From Aphidius gifuensis (lineage: Eukaryota > Arthropoda > Insecta > Hymenoptera > Braconidae), in the NCBI RefSeq assembly GCF_014905175.1, contig NC_057792.1, forward strand, positions 8,928,001 to 8,992,000: 64,000 nt of DNA, in the 5' to 3' direction. The notes beneath the pieces were generated by a model. That model was not told the DNA's origin and searched no databases. It was given only the letters and a program-made list of their open reading frames with translations. Positions 22,005 through 37,000 of this stretch are shown here, one piece after another. The position numbers were made by a program, and so were the translations under genes. Position 1 is the stretch's first letter, and every line of letters starts with the position of its first letter.

Positions 22005-25000
22005 GTATTTAAAAAACAACATTCATTTTATGATGTAATTATTTTCATAATAAGAATATAGCATGCAGCTTAAATGATTCTCGTACAAGTATAAAAGGGC
22101 AGCTTCTGATTTTCTTCATGTAAAAAAATACCCCTTCCATATGAAGTATCCATTATTCGCATCAGGTTAACGCGTCGCTTCCCCTTCTGTGTCTTCGAGT
22201 TTTTTCTTGACACAAGGCCTTGGTTGATAGAAATAAGACAATACCTGAATGAAATACACTAAATTAAGTTCAATTCAAAATTATTTTTTCATATTACAAA
22301 CCAATTTGTGATTTTGACAGAAAATTTTTAACTTTCAAACATTATTCTCCTGAAAACTTTATTTTTACTCTCAAGAATAATGTTTTCATCCAAAATTGTC
22401 CAAAAAGATGCCGTGGCGCCGCCAGCGGTAAGAGCTGCAAGCTAATATTCACGGTTGGCGGTCGAATGTCAGATAGCAGTGTTCATGCAGAGGCTGCAAG
22501 TTAGAAAAAGGCAAAAGGCAACCTCAAATTTTTTATTTGAGGATTTGCGTGACTTCACCAGTAGTAATTACTATCACCACTTGAGGTCCCCAAAAAAACA
22601 TTTACGATAGGCCTAAAAGTGTAAATGCGCGCACTGAAAAAACGTTTCCGCTGCAGGCACGGTCTATTGTACCGGTAATGGTAGACAGTTACAGTAGCAG
22701 GATGTCCATGTAAATTCACAGTAAGTACCCGTATATTCTCTGTAAACTGTACTGCTGTGGCAACTGAATGCGCGGTCGTATACGGTTTACGACTTTGACA
22801 TCACTTATAGGTTAGGATTAAAATTTAGAATTTTTTAAATGTTCAATTAAACATTTCTGTTAATGTTAAATTTGAAAATTTTTTTTCACGTTAAAAATTA
22901 AATTTTTTACATTTTTAATTTACCATGTAATATTATTTTTATGCTATCATTATAGTTAATGCAATTTCTTCGTTTATTCAATAAGTTAATTTATTATTAT
23001 TACACGGTAAATTAAAAATGTAATTTTTTTTTTTTTTAATTCTATATTCAAATAAAATATATTTTTTTCATATTCTTTATTCATATTTTTTTATAATATA
23101 CAAGATTTTAAAATCAATTCATATTCAATAATAATAGTAATATATAATTATATTTATTAATAATTAATATTAATAATATACATATATACATCATTTAATT
23201 TATCGAATGAGTCTTTACGTGTCATACAGCTATTCTTTGTACTGCTAATACGCCTGAACTCATCGACAGTAAAATGTTCGGCTGCAGCAGCAGTGCAGAA
23301 ATTCCAAGTTGGGTGTACTGCTCTCACAGCAGTACAGCGCTTCACAGTCTACTTCAGTGTTGCCGCAGGAGGTACAGTTGTACTTTTCGAGGTACGTTTT
23401 TGAAACGCCAGTACAAAAGTACGCCTTTTTTTTTGGAAGTACGTTTTCGTTTTTTCTTAAAAATTTCTTGAGCTAATCAAATTGTATAGCACGCGCGCGC
23501 TCAATGTAAACGGAGGTAAACCCTGTAAAATGTATATAAACACTGTATAAGAGTCTTAATTAATGCTACCGTATATGTTTTTTGTTATTTTTGTTTATTT
23601 TTAGCACAAGAAATATAATGACTTATTCTTTTAAAAATAATTCGATACTCAAGTATTACCATTGTTATTGTAGACTTTGAAAAAAATATTAAAAATTTTT
23701 CTAATAACGTTAAAAAAAAAATGAATGATGTTTTTATTGTTTTTGCTTCAATAAAATTTCCTATAGACTAGCTCTTGTCGGCCATTTTTTTAAAAAAGTA
23801 CATTTTTTTGCCAGGAGGTACGTTTTTCTATTTTTTGAGGTACATTCACAAATTTGTCTGCGGCAACACTGGTCTACTTGACTGCTACGGCAGCAGGAAC
23901 GTACCGTGCCTGCAGCGGGAACGTTTTTTCAGTGCGAGGGCAGATTATTGCAGAAACTTGATTTAGAGTGAGGCTTGTAATTCAGTAGTCTACTAATGCC
24001 AGAGCAGTGTTCCATTAATCCAAAGGCGCAGTTTTCCCCGTGCACCTAATTCTTGTACGAGAATCGCCTACTCCGTAAAACGGACTATTTCGTTGATTAG
24101 TTTCACCAACCTTGACTCAAACCTGAGTTACTAATCTTTATAAATTTTAAATATGACATGGTTGGTAATGCTTGGAAATTTCAGCCCCGGTGTTATTTAT
24201 TACCAATCAAATATCTTTTTATATAAAGAAGACTATATGCTATTTTTTTTGTATGCTATCGATTATGTAGATGGAGGGGCTGGTGCGGAATATGCAGGAC
24301 TTGGAAAATGGTGTACCCGTTCGAAGCCAAAAACAATTCCTTACGTCAATCCCTTCAGCTTTTATGGGTATGTAATATAAATCGTACGATTAATTAAATC
24401 ATCGTCAGTTGATAGTCATATTGCAACTCAAAATAACTAATAGCAAAATAGTTGTTCAAAGCTCTTCATAAAGAAGCTCTATTCAATTTTCGATAAGTCT
24501 AATAAAACGTTTTCGCCTGATCCCGGAGAATCCATAAATAAGATTATTGTATGAAACTTCAGCCGAAATTCTTATTCTTATTGTCCACTAACTCCCATTA
24601 GTTATCAACAATTCAAACACGGGGCTGAAGTTGGCGGCACAGCACTCACAGCGCAGGGATACATAGGGTGCTGTGGCCCCGTTCCTAAAAATTTTATAAT
24701 TATTTCATAATAGTATACTATTGAAGTAAAATTTTTGCTCAATAATACTTTGGGTTAAAACACATGTTCAACGATTTTATTGATTTTGCCAGGATGGTCC
24801 TTGTAGGTGAAAAACCCGGAAAATATTGATTATAAACCAAGGTTTTTTTTTTTTCTAAAAAACTTACAGTTGCTACCTCGTTATTAAATCAGCAATCGAT
24901 AGATACAATTAAAATACACTACTGTGAATTTTTCCAAGTAACTCAGGGTGGTCCTTGGTGGTGGAAAATCCGGAAAACTATGAAATTTCAGTGTTTTTAT

Positions 25001-28000
25001 TTTTTTTTCTCGAAAACTTACAGTTGCTACCTCATTATCGAATCGGCAATCGATAGATACATTTAAAATACACTACTATAAAATTCATTTTTATAATATT
25101 TATTACGCGCTGGGATTCCCGCGCAGTCTGCCTCCCCTCCACACTGGCAAACAGGAATGAGGAGACACAGCGTATGCGTGGGAGAAGGACAAGAATAATA
25201 AAAAGTCGGGGCCCTCGGATGACCGTATGCTGAGATTTCGGCCGCCCGTATTCAAACCACAAACAAATGAAAAATCAAAACCCAAGTCTGAATATTAAAC
25301 TTTTTATTGATTATGTATTTCGAAAACCAACGAAATAATAAATTTCGATAGAATATATTATGTATATTTATATTATATGTATGTGCATATTATTTAATCA
25401 ATAAAATTCATTTGATAGTTATTGTTATTTATATGCAAATATTAAACAAGTTTGGATTATCCAACTACTCATTGGATTATATTCAACAATTTGATCATTT
25501 TAAATAAAAAGATAAGCTGAGGTTTGAGTTGGATATTGTGTTGCTGATTCAAATTCCAGCCAAGTATATCTACGGGTAAATAATAAATAATGGCTGTGGT
25601 GTTTCTGTAAAAATATGCAAACGTATCATATAATAATAGTATATAAGCAAACTCAATATTTAATTTTCCCCTATAGAGAAATTTCTCAAATTCTTATCAT
25701 ATATGATTGTAAATTTGAGAGTTGTTTGACATCACGCAAATTACAATGGCAAATTACTCTTGGATCATTTGTTGAACATTTTTTTAGGAGCCAAATACTA
25801 CATATCTCGGTTTTTCTAACTGTGTTTTCGTACTTGAATTTTGGTTTGTAGTTACAGCTAGTAATGGATACTTGTACAATTCCCATGTACAAAAACTGTT
25901 GGCTGTAGATGGGTCTTGTAATTTAAAAGTTGAATTTTCTGCTTATCAGACACTTTGATGTATGGAACAATCAAGTTAACTTTCTGAAGTCTAATTTGTA
26001 CTCTTCGGTAATTTCCTAATTTGTAAGTTGTTTTTGTAGACAAGGATTCACATCATTATTCTATCTAATAATGATTAGTTTATGTTTTGCATTTATAATT
26101 ATTTTCTTATAATCGTTAGCAAATCCGAGCAGCAAACTGAGTAGTATTGATATACACTGAGAGAAAAAGTTGCTAAAATATAGCAAAATTTTGCTTGAAA
26201 GTTTTAGGCTTGGATTTAAAAAAAAAATGTATTAAATTGAGCATAATATTTTTTAATTAAAGCAATTTATTTGCTTTAATTTAAGACAGTTTTCTTTTTA
26301 TTTAAGTGAAAAGAGAATTAATTTAAGAGAAACTTTGCTAAAAAGGAAGCAAAAATATCCTTTAAATCAAGCGAATAAGCGGTCTAGTTAAAACAAAAGT
26401 TGCTAAAATTAAATGACATTTGATTTTATTTAATGGGTAAATCGTTTAATTTAAGGATAATATTGATTGAATTAATAGAAAATTGTTTTTATACAAATGA
26501 TAAATGAATTAATTGAAAAAAATTTTGAATCAATTCAAGACAAAAAGCGATCTAGTTAAGACACAAGTTGCTAAAATTGAGTTTGAATTCAATTTAATGG
26601 GTAAGTCGTTTAACTTGAGGAAATTATCGATTAATTTGAAAAAATTATGAATCAATTTAAAGCAGAAAAGCGTTCTAATTAAGACGAAAGTTGCTAAAAT
26701 TGAGCGACATTTCTTTTAATTTAATGGTTAAGTCGTTTAATTTGAAGATAATATTGTTTAAGTTAATAGAAAATTGTTTTTATACAAAAAAAAAATGAAT
26801 TAATTCAAAAAAATTATGAATCAATTTAAAACAAAAAGCGATCTAGTTAAGACACAAGTTGCTAAAATTAAGCAACATTTGATTTAATTCAATGGGTAAG
26901 TCGTTTAACTTGAGGAAATTATCGATTAATTTAAAAAAATTCTGAATCAATTTAAAGCAGAAAAGCGATCTAATCAAGACAGAAGTTGCTAAAATTGAGC
27001 GACATTTTATTTAATTTAATGGTTAAGTCGTTTAATTTAAGGAAGTTATAGATTAAATTAATAGAAAATTGTTTTTATTTTTGATTGAAAGAAATGAAAA
27101 TAAAAAAAAAAATTATTTTTTTATTTTTTCTTTTTTTTCAGGACTTATTTTTATTTTACACTTGAAGATTCAATTTTTTTTTTTTTTTTTTTTTTTGTCC
27201 TAACCGAGCCTCGAACCTCTGCCTATTCTAAACCTATCTAAACCTATACTTTTAAAAGCCAGTGCGTTACCCCCTGAACCATCGCGCGTTAACGTATCAG
27301 AGACAAAATTATGAGGCCCTTGAATCAAAAGTTTCATCACATCCCGATAAGCTGGTTGGTTTTATTTTTTTTACATGTAAATTTTGTTTACATGTAAATT
27401 TTATGTTTAAATTTTTATTAATACATCTTGTCTTTCTTTTATTTAATTAGTTTAGAAAACAAAATACTATCACTATAGGTGCCTTAGTTATTTTATTTTT
27501 GATGTCTCGAAATAATAAGAAATAAATATTCAACTGATTTTGAGAAAGAAAAAATTTTTACAATATATGTATAAAATATTTTAAGAAGACATCTAAAATA
27601 AAATAACTAAGTGCCTATAGTGAGATAGGTATTTTTTTTGTTTTCCTTTAAGCTAGTTAAATAAAGTGACAGAAAGATGTATTAATAAAAATTATATTAA
27701 TAAAATAAAAAATATTATGCTCAATTTAATACATTTTTTTTTTAAATCAAAGCCTAAAACTTTCAAGCAAAATTTTGCTATATTTAAGCAACTTTTCTCT
27801 TAAATGCAGACATTTTTTTTCTCAGTGTACCGAAGTAACCATGTGAACCGATTGAAAGATTTTAAAAACTTTTGTTAAGCGTTACCAGAGAAAAGTGAAA
27901 GTAATGAAAAGTTAATATAATTTATATAAAAGCAATCTATGAACAAAATTACATCTTTTTGTCATTTTAATATTTCCCGAGTTTACTTTGTTTATATATA

Positions 28001-31000
28001 AGATGAATCGGATTATGTCAATTTTTTATTTTGGGTTGCAACTTTTCTATTAAAAGACCTTGAAATATAATAAAATAAAATGAAAATTACATTTGAATAG
28101 TCTATATAAATATGAGCCATAATTTATGACCAATGTAATTATTTTAAAACATGTAATGAATTATAGGTTACGATCTCATAGAGTGGCTGATAGACCGTCT
28201 TCAAATCGATGAAACAGGTAACGTTATATTTTTCATTTTTTCATATAAAAATGGAAATTAGGCGTGAACAAATATAATTATATAATAAAATAGTATTGAT
28301 TAATTTCCTGAATTTATTTTTTATTGCAGAAGCGGTCCATCTCGCTAATCAACTCGTTCAATACGGTTACTTCTTTCCAGTGAATGACTCTAAGAATTTA
28401 ATTTTTAAAGATGACAGTTCCCTCTACAGATTTCAAGTGCATAATTTTGATAATATTATTTTAAATTTCTAATGAAATAATGGTACTTCTTTAGTTATTT
28501 ATTTTATATTTTTCTGATATTTAGACACCATATTATTGGCCTTGGCAACACAGAACACCTGACAATGTTGAATATGCAATTTATCTCGCCAAACGTACCT
28601 TACGAAATAAGCAACGTCATGCTCTTGAAGACTATGAGACTGTAAGTTATAATCATATGCATATAGTATATGTATATGTAAAATGAATATTCACATTTAT
28701 TTTAAGGTATTTCATAAGCAGGTAGATCTTTACGTTTTTTTTTTTTTTGAAATTTTGTCTCATAAAAATGATTTCACATTTTGTAGGAAATTTTATTGAA
28801 ATTTCCAGTAAAATTGTCATACAGTCGTGCTTGCCAGTGTTAAATTCGAGGAAAGTTGGAAAGACTTTCTAAATATGTCCAAGAAGATTAGAGAACAGGA
28901 ATAATTATAGTCCGTGGGCTGTGACAAAATTACCCTAGATTAATGGAAAGTGAAGGTATTAGAAAGATACCTAACCCACGCGAAAATTTTTTATAAAATA
29001 GTTTCAAAACAATTGGATAAATTTAGAACGGACAGCTTATGGAGTCGTGCAGGTGTTGCAAGTCATGGGGATTGCACGCAGCTGCCCTTTACTCTCTGAT
29101 TTTGCACTTATCATTGCTCGCAACAACCACGCGACTCCATAAGCTGCCTGTTCAAAACTTTAATTTCAATAATTTTTTTTTAGTTTGGACAACATATTTT
29201 GACGTATCCAGCCTATCCCATTAGAACATGAAATAACTTGTTCGATAATAACTTCGTCAAAATAACTTTTACAAGAATAACTTTGATAAAAAATAAAGTA
29301 AACATTCAATATACAAACGTATTTTATTCGATTGATGATAGCATTCAAATAATCAGACTGTTATCGGAAAAGTTATCCCCCTCCACCGCTATAATGAGTC
29401 TTCTGGCAGATGCCCATACTACTGAATATTCTACTTTATTAAGTATTGACAGCATACATATTAATAAGTCGACATCAATGAGATTCATTTACTTTTTAGT
29501 TTCTTCATTTACAAAACGATGATCCACATTTGCATCTTGAACTGCCCGAGGGCTCGATTTCCGAACTTGGTGAGCGAGAAAACTCACTAATGAGCCCGTT
29601 TACGAGTGAAGCGTATACGACTGAAGTGTATAGAGCTGGTATCAGCGCTTCACGAATGAGCACCCTCACCAGTAAGTTTTCTTACTTGCCGAGTTTAAAA
29701 TCCGAGCCGTAACACTGACGCAGGCACTTGCGACTTTTCTAAATGAAACCACAGAACGCGTGCGGCTTGAGTCGTAGAGATATCTTGCAGTTTGCTTAAA
29801 AATTTGCTTTCACTGTTAGCATATTGATAATGAAACTTTTATTGTTAAGTAAGTAAGACAATAGGCAGTGCCGCAGGCTCTGTGACTCAAGCTGCGAGCA
29901 GTCTGCGGCTTTAATTAGAAAAGTCACAAAAGTCTACGTCAATGCAAGGCAGCTCAATGCGTGAATGTGAACCATTGAAAACAGAGTAAATCTACACCTG
30001 ATTCCATTTTTTTGTTCTTTTTATGTTTTTCCACATTTTTCTCGAATTGTATACGTAAAATTGTAATGAACCTATCGTTAATTCGTCGAATTTTTGTAGT
30101 AGATTCAAAACCAAAATGTTAAAATTGGTTACGGGCTCAGCTCAGGTAGGTGGTTCAGGATTTTCTCGTAAATAAATTGCACAAATCAATTAGCTATTAA
30201 TGATGTATATATTTCCAAATTAGTTCAATACTTCAGTTACTTTATCAGTCAAACTATCAATTATCCCAATTTATTTGAATTTAGTCGGAGTTTCGTGGTT
30301 TCTTGATATCGTGGTCTCGTGAATCTCCGCGATGTACGCGCCCAAAATCTCGTAATTTCGTGAGTAGAGATGCACACGATACGAGACGAGACGAGATTTG
30401 ATCGAGTCTCGTCTCGGTCTCAAAAAATGACCAAAACAACAGTCTCGTCTCGGTATCGTCTCGGCTGAAAAAATCAGAGTCTCGTCTCGGTCTCGTCTCG
30501 AGTAAAAAAAATCGGAGTCTCGTCTAGTCTCGGCTGTATAAATATAAAGTGAACAAAAGTAAACTTTTTTTTTTTATTATCAATACAACATTTTTAAATA
30601 TATACATTCTTGTAATATATGCATATAAAATATTTTTTTTTTCTTTTTTATTCTTTTATAACGTATGAGTACTTTATTAGTTTTTTTTCAATTATTAATT
30701 AACAATGAATATTGCATTTATTTTAACTCAAAAATTACGTATCGATTGTACTGAACAACAAACGAAAAAAATATATAAAATGAATATAAATTAATAATAA
30801 ATAAATCAAGTTTAAATTTAAAAAAAAATGCTTATTTATACTTTGATTTAACATATATAATGAAGATGTTCTTTATTTATTTCGTACGTCTAAATCAAAA
30901 TATAATTTACCATTATTTATTTATTTTTTTAAATCAAACTGGATTTCAATTTAATTTTTATTGATTTTATATATTTTTTTGTTTGTTTATAGTTATTATA

Positions 31001-34000
31001 TAGATGCAATATGTATAAGAACTTAATACTGAAAAAAGCACCACAAAAAAAAAAAAAAATTAAGAAAACCAAATTTGATATTATTGATGACACGGCGAGA
31101 CTCTCGCGAGAGTCTCGCGAGAAGTCTCGGACTAATGCTAGTATCGTCTCGGTCTCGTCTCGATTTCACGAGACGAGACGAGAAAGTGCCGAGACTGGTC
31201 TCGTCTCGTGTGCATCTCTATTCGTGAGTCCCCGCGGTGTACGCGCCCTGGATCTCACTCCTGGTCTAATCAACTCTTTTTCCTTAATTACTCATGCCCC
31301 GTTCCCGGTAGCAATTGTAATTAATTGTAGACAGTTCGTTGCCAGTACTACCACCTGGTGTAATTGTTGTCCGTTGCCAGTACTACCTCTTTCTCACACA
31401 CACACACTCTAGAACAATTTCGTGGGGGTAAGCGGGCTTACCACTGGGCATACCACTAATTGCCGCTCTGAGGGTCTCTGAATATGCCGACGTTAACTTG
31501 CCACACGCTTAAGCTTGAGCGAAGCGTGTATACTGGGCGGCTGTGAAAAAGCCAAACGGTGCGTCGACTTCTTGGCATCACCCGAACTCGACATTTACAA
31601 ATATATTATTTTTTTACATTGTGACATCGTCACAAAATCGTGCAGTGTTGCCGTCATCATTCTATCAAAAGCAACTTCACCGTAGTTTGTTGATAATAGC
31701 CCAATCAATCAGAAAAAAATTTGTTAACAAATTAGACAAATTAACAAAGATTCCGTTAAAAAATTACAAAATTTTTATTCTGCCTGTCATGACTGTGATA
31801 CTTTAATATATAAAAATGAGTGACTACTAATAATTTTGTAAATTGAAGAACTAACATCTCAATTTAATTTTAGGAAGCTTTGAACAGTCTGAGAAAAAAT
31901 TTATCAAACAAGTGGGAGTTAATACACATGCAAGCAGAAGAGCAGGTGCGATTAGCTAAAGATTTAAAAAAGCTTGATAAGGTTGTAAGTGATTCACAAG
32001 AACGTGCATTTTGGAGGGTTTACCGACCACCTCCAGGCTTTTCTAGCAGTTTAGAAATCGTCCCTGTCCCCACCAGGGCTCGACCAGGTGGTCAAACGCC
32101 AGTTAGAAAAAAAACCCTCAGTGATATGAAACGTGAGGTAATTTTATTTCAATATTTTAACAATACTAAAAATAATATTTTTGTTTAATACGATAAGTTA
32201 TTAGTATAGAATTAGTGTTTTTCAAAAAAAAAAAAACACTGTTGAAAATTGGTGCACATTAAAAAAATATTTTCCATGAACTGATGAGTTATTTTTCAAG
32301 ATTTACTTATTTTTCACCAATATTGCAGTTGCATGCATTTTCCAAGTATCGATGATATCGAGGAACGAGGACAAATTAAAAAAAAAAAATTGATTTCTTA
32401 TTCATCCAAATGGAAGCGAAATATGATTTCATATGTTTTTAAGATTCAAAAAAATTTCCTACTTGTCCATGTAAGCCTTCATTCATGCGCATAGTGATTG
32501 ATAAGATTTTTTTTTGTTTGAGGTTGAGTTACAAAGGAACAGTTTAACACGAACAAGGATAAAAGTGTCGGTGGCAATCGAAAATCTTGAAACCTATTTT
32601 AAAACTTATGTGGAGTATGATTCAATGATTGTACCACCACAACCTTCAAATCCATGGATAACTGATGATCATATATTTTGGCAATTAAATAGTCCACTTG
32701 TTGATGTCCCAACTGAAAAAAGAGTTAAAAGATGGGGATTATCAATGGAAGAGATAATGTCTGATCCAACTGGTTTACTTGAATTTACAAACTATTTAAG
32801 AAAAGAATATAGTCATGAAAATATTAGATTTTGGATGGCAGTTAAAGATCTTAAGCATTGTCATCAAGCCCATATACCTGACAAAGTCAATGAAATTTTT
32901 AGGTAAGTTTATTTTCAGTTATAAGTTTTCACCATCAATAAATATATTTTCCATTTAAAAAACAGTAAACCCTTTTCAAAAAGACCTCTGTATAAGCTAC
33001 GTCCAACAAAAATCAGAAAACCAATGCCCTAACTGTAAAAAAAAATTCTATTGGATAAAACTTTTTGTCTCGGAAAAAAAGCATTTGAATGAAAATAAAA
33101 TTAGTTCAATTAAAAAAAAAATTACTGTCTTCAAAATACGATATTATTTTTGAACTTGAAACCTTTTTGCTTTTATTAAATTAAATAGAGTTTTGAATAG
33201 AGCTATAGTGTATAATGGCAGTCACCCCCACGAAAAAATATATATCCTGGATATACGTAATTTGGATATATCCGAGAGTCGCTACCAGTGTTATTCTTAA
33301 GAAATTCCAGGATATATATTTATTCGTGGGGGCAACAAGTCGGGGAGTAAGTGACGCGGGAGCGATGGCCACCGATGGCCATTCAGTAATGATTTAGCTC
33401 AGTAAGAAATGGTAGAGAGGCTCAGTCTACCATCTTAAGCCACGTCTCAACATCTGATAGCCAATTACAAACATAGATTATGATTTTGTATGGCCCGAAA
33501 ATGGTATGATATCCCCGTGAGTGGACCGATCATTAACTTCGATTTAGCTAGATCAAATAAACTCAAAGTCACATAAAATCGAGGCATTTAAACCCCTTGT
33601 CTTTAGCAAAATTTACTCCTCTATTCAGCAAAAAATTGAAATAATATATTACAAATTAATCAAGTAAAGTTTACCCGTGAAAAATGTATAATTTACTCGA
33701 TAAAAGCGCTATATTTAGTTAACTTTTTTGTCAGTAACTTTACCTGATTCATTTGTAATATTTTGTCCTAAGTTTTTTTCTAAATCAAAGAGTAAATTTT
33801 ACTTCGAAGAAATGAGAAATTTACCCATTAAACTTATAAATTCCATTCGATTCCGTGTAGCTTATGTAGAAAAGTTGAAAACCTTTCTGCACAATCAGAG
33901 TATGAATACGAGCGGGGGAACGAAATTTTCTTTCCTTTGTCTATCGGGTAGCTTATAAAAAGATGACTGTATATTCATAATTTCAGAGAGTTTTTAGCAC

Positions 34001-37000
34001 CTGGTGCGCCCTGTGAAATAAATATAGATGGTAAAACTATGGAAAAAGTACATCAAGAAATGAAAAATCCAAGTAGATTTACATTTGATTCAGCTGCTGA
34101 ACACGTTTATACACTTTTATTGAAAAAAGATTGTTATCCAAGATTTATACGTTCTGATCACTATCGTAGTTTAATTGCGGCTGGTATTCAACCACTTCAA
34201 AAAAAAAGGTGCTACCACTTACATTTTATTACGTAAAAAAATAGTTGAAAATAATGTATTATGAGAATAAGAAAAATATTCAATTATTCATTTCATTTAT
34301 TATTTTCTTTTTTATTTAGATTTTTTGTTTTTGGAGGTCAGACAAAGAAAAAGATAACAAGTACGTCAATAACATCAAGTAATCTACAGCATGGTAATGC
34401 TAGTACTTCGAACAGACGACGTGGAAGTGATCGGAGTCTTTCTGGATCAGCTCATGAATTAGCTGTCTGTGGTTTTCGTGATATAACTACAATACCACGT
34501 GTACCTCACTCACACAGTCAGTCAAATCTTACTAATATTCCTTACAGGTATGACATCAATAATAGAACACACTTTAGCTCTTGACTAAAATTTTGTCATT
34601 TATATTGATAAAGTTTATCGTATTATACAATGTTTTTATCATTGAAAAAAGTTATATAAATCATAAACTTAATTAATTAACCCATTCTTCAGACTTGATT
34701 TCTACGATTCCAAGATTTTTCGTCAATTCCTGAAAGCGGCTTTACACAGGCTTTGTCCAAGCCTGTGTTTTTTTTATTTCCCCGGCGTCACATAGACCTG
34801 AATAGTCAAAGTATGTGTCAAGCCTGTGTTATTTGATTTTCCCGGCCTTACACAACGGCCTGTCCCCGTTGATTTTCTCCGGCTTCACCCCAGCCTTAAT
34901 AGTCTAAGCTGGTGTCAAGCTTGTGCTTTTCGACTTCCCTGGCCTCACATGAGCCTTGTAGCACAGCATTGTGTCAAGTCGGTGCCTATTGTTTCACTAA
35001 ACCTGAAAAGATTTAACTTGTGCATATATATTTAATTTAAATTGCATAAAATTTGATTTATATATATATAGTCATTAAATGAATAAATTTCATGTAAATT
35101 TCGAATAGAAATCATCCTTGCTTGTCTCATAACTTGATCCAACTCATAAAATTTCAGTTGTCACCGTAATTTTAGCCCAACCATTAAGTTTTTCATGAGC
35201 AAATAAATTGCTGTAGCTTTAACTGGTAGCTATTACCGCTAATCACCAATGAAAATTACAGCTAGTGCTCCAAAAGCTGTTTTGAAATCACCAGTAATCT
35301 GTTATGATTGAGTGTTAATTTTCGATAATAATTTAGCACCGTTCATACTTATCACGTCAATGATGATGACTCTCACATATTCGAATAATGCATGGTATTG
35401 ACAAACAGTTTCAAAAGATAGTGACATCGATTTTGTAAAACATATTTTGAAAGCTATGTCCACCGTAGTCCCATCAATTGAAACAAAAGCAGCTTTGTTT
35501 CAGTAGAAGCACAAGTGATGTAAGCGTTACAGCGTCCATCGTTATATCCATGATTATCCAACCACATAACCCGTGAAACAATAATGGAAAATTGGCCGTT
35601 AGTTTGGAGACAGAAAAAGATTGATCACTTTGATCAAGAGTCCTCTTTATTTTCCATTTGGTTTTGTATCAATTCCTAAACTGATTCCGATTCATCGGAT
35701 TGTCTCGTTTCTTTGCAATCGAACCAAGTTTATTAATAACTGCCAGACGAAGATCATTATTTACCATTATTCTTTAATTTATATATCGTTTGAAGTAAAA
35801 AAGTCCATCCAATTTCATTAGTCAGTCATTTCATTAGACAGAAATAATGTTGGCTTGCTCAACTGTTTGATCATTGCAAACAAGTCTTTTCTTGCGGTGA
35901 GCTCAGTACTAAGCTGAGTTTGGAATCGATCGTAAGAATGCAAGATTCGTATCAAAACTAATGTGTTCTTCGTTTTCTATTTGTTTTTTGGTACTATTGA
36001 TATTTTTGATCGTAAGGTAATCATGAAGGCATTCTTAATCTCATATTTGAATAGCTATATACAACAGATGGCGTGCTGTGACACTTTGTCATAGAGTGGG
36101 TATAAGCAGAGTGGAGCCATAGATGATTTTTACCTCGGAAGTGACGAAAACCTCTTATACCCACTCCATACGGCGAGCACAAAATGTCGGACTAATGGGA
36201 GCTCGGTGGCTTCACTCTGCTTATACCCACTCTACTTTGTCAATCAGACTATAGTAACTCACTTAAAGCCATTGTGAAAGGCTTTACTTTGACTCCTTCC
36301 ATGAAATTTTGAAATTGACCAAGATAAATTGCAGAGAAAGAAAGTTTCTCATTACGATCATCAAATAATAAACTCTTAGAAAGCTTTGCTTGAGCTGTTG
36401 CGCAATGAGACTCTCTTCAATTGGAATGTGTTTACCAATATCGTCTAAGTTTAAATCCTTAATCTCGTCTTTTTGTTGATCGCCGTTAAAAAATGAATCA
36501 TCGATTATAATATCGTAGTGTAAATAAAGTAGAGATGCAATCAAATATGTCAATCAAGCTTCGATAGTTTCTACATCAACCAATTCTAGATATAGAATTA
36601 TTGAAGACGCTTGAAATATTTTGTAATATATGAGTCATAATGAAAAATAAATCACACAAACATTTCATGTTGTTAGGGATGCTGCTGGAGCCGGGACATT
36701 AGCAACGTTGCGCCCTATGGATGATGTTTGTCCATGGGACGATGTACAAGAAACTAGCAACATTACCGAGCAAGATGTTGTTGCAAAAACCTCATCGACC
36801 ACAGATGAACAAATAAATTCGCCAAATAGAAGAATAATCAACGAGAGAAGTTCATGTACGTCACGTAAAAATTCAACGCAATTAGATTCTTGTAGTTCAT
36901 CATCTGATCTTAGTCTAGCAATCACTGAGGTATCAGATGGATTAAAAAATACGATTGGACATCAACATTTAACTAGTATTGCAACAACGAATATCACAAA

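Noticed and set aside
24153..24380. 75-codon frame as the RGS exon 2 reading frame
   Set aside because: That frame does not continue into exon 3; the frame starting at 24,271 matches RGS7 and the splice phases.
31011..31412. 133-codon + frame in RGS intron 5
   Set aside because: It spans the right end of the hAT MITE and the flank; SRESREKSR-type residues come from the iterated GAGACGAGAC word.
36665..36925. Minus-strand 86-codon frame
   Set aside because: Antisense shadow of RGS exon 10.
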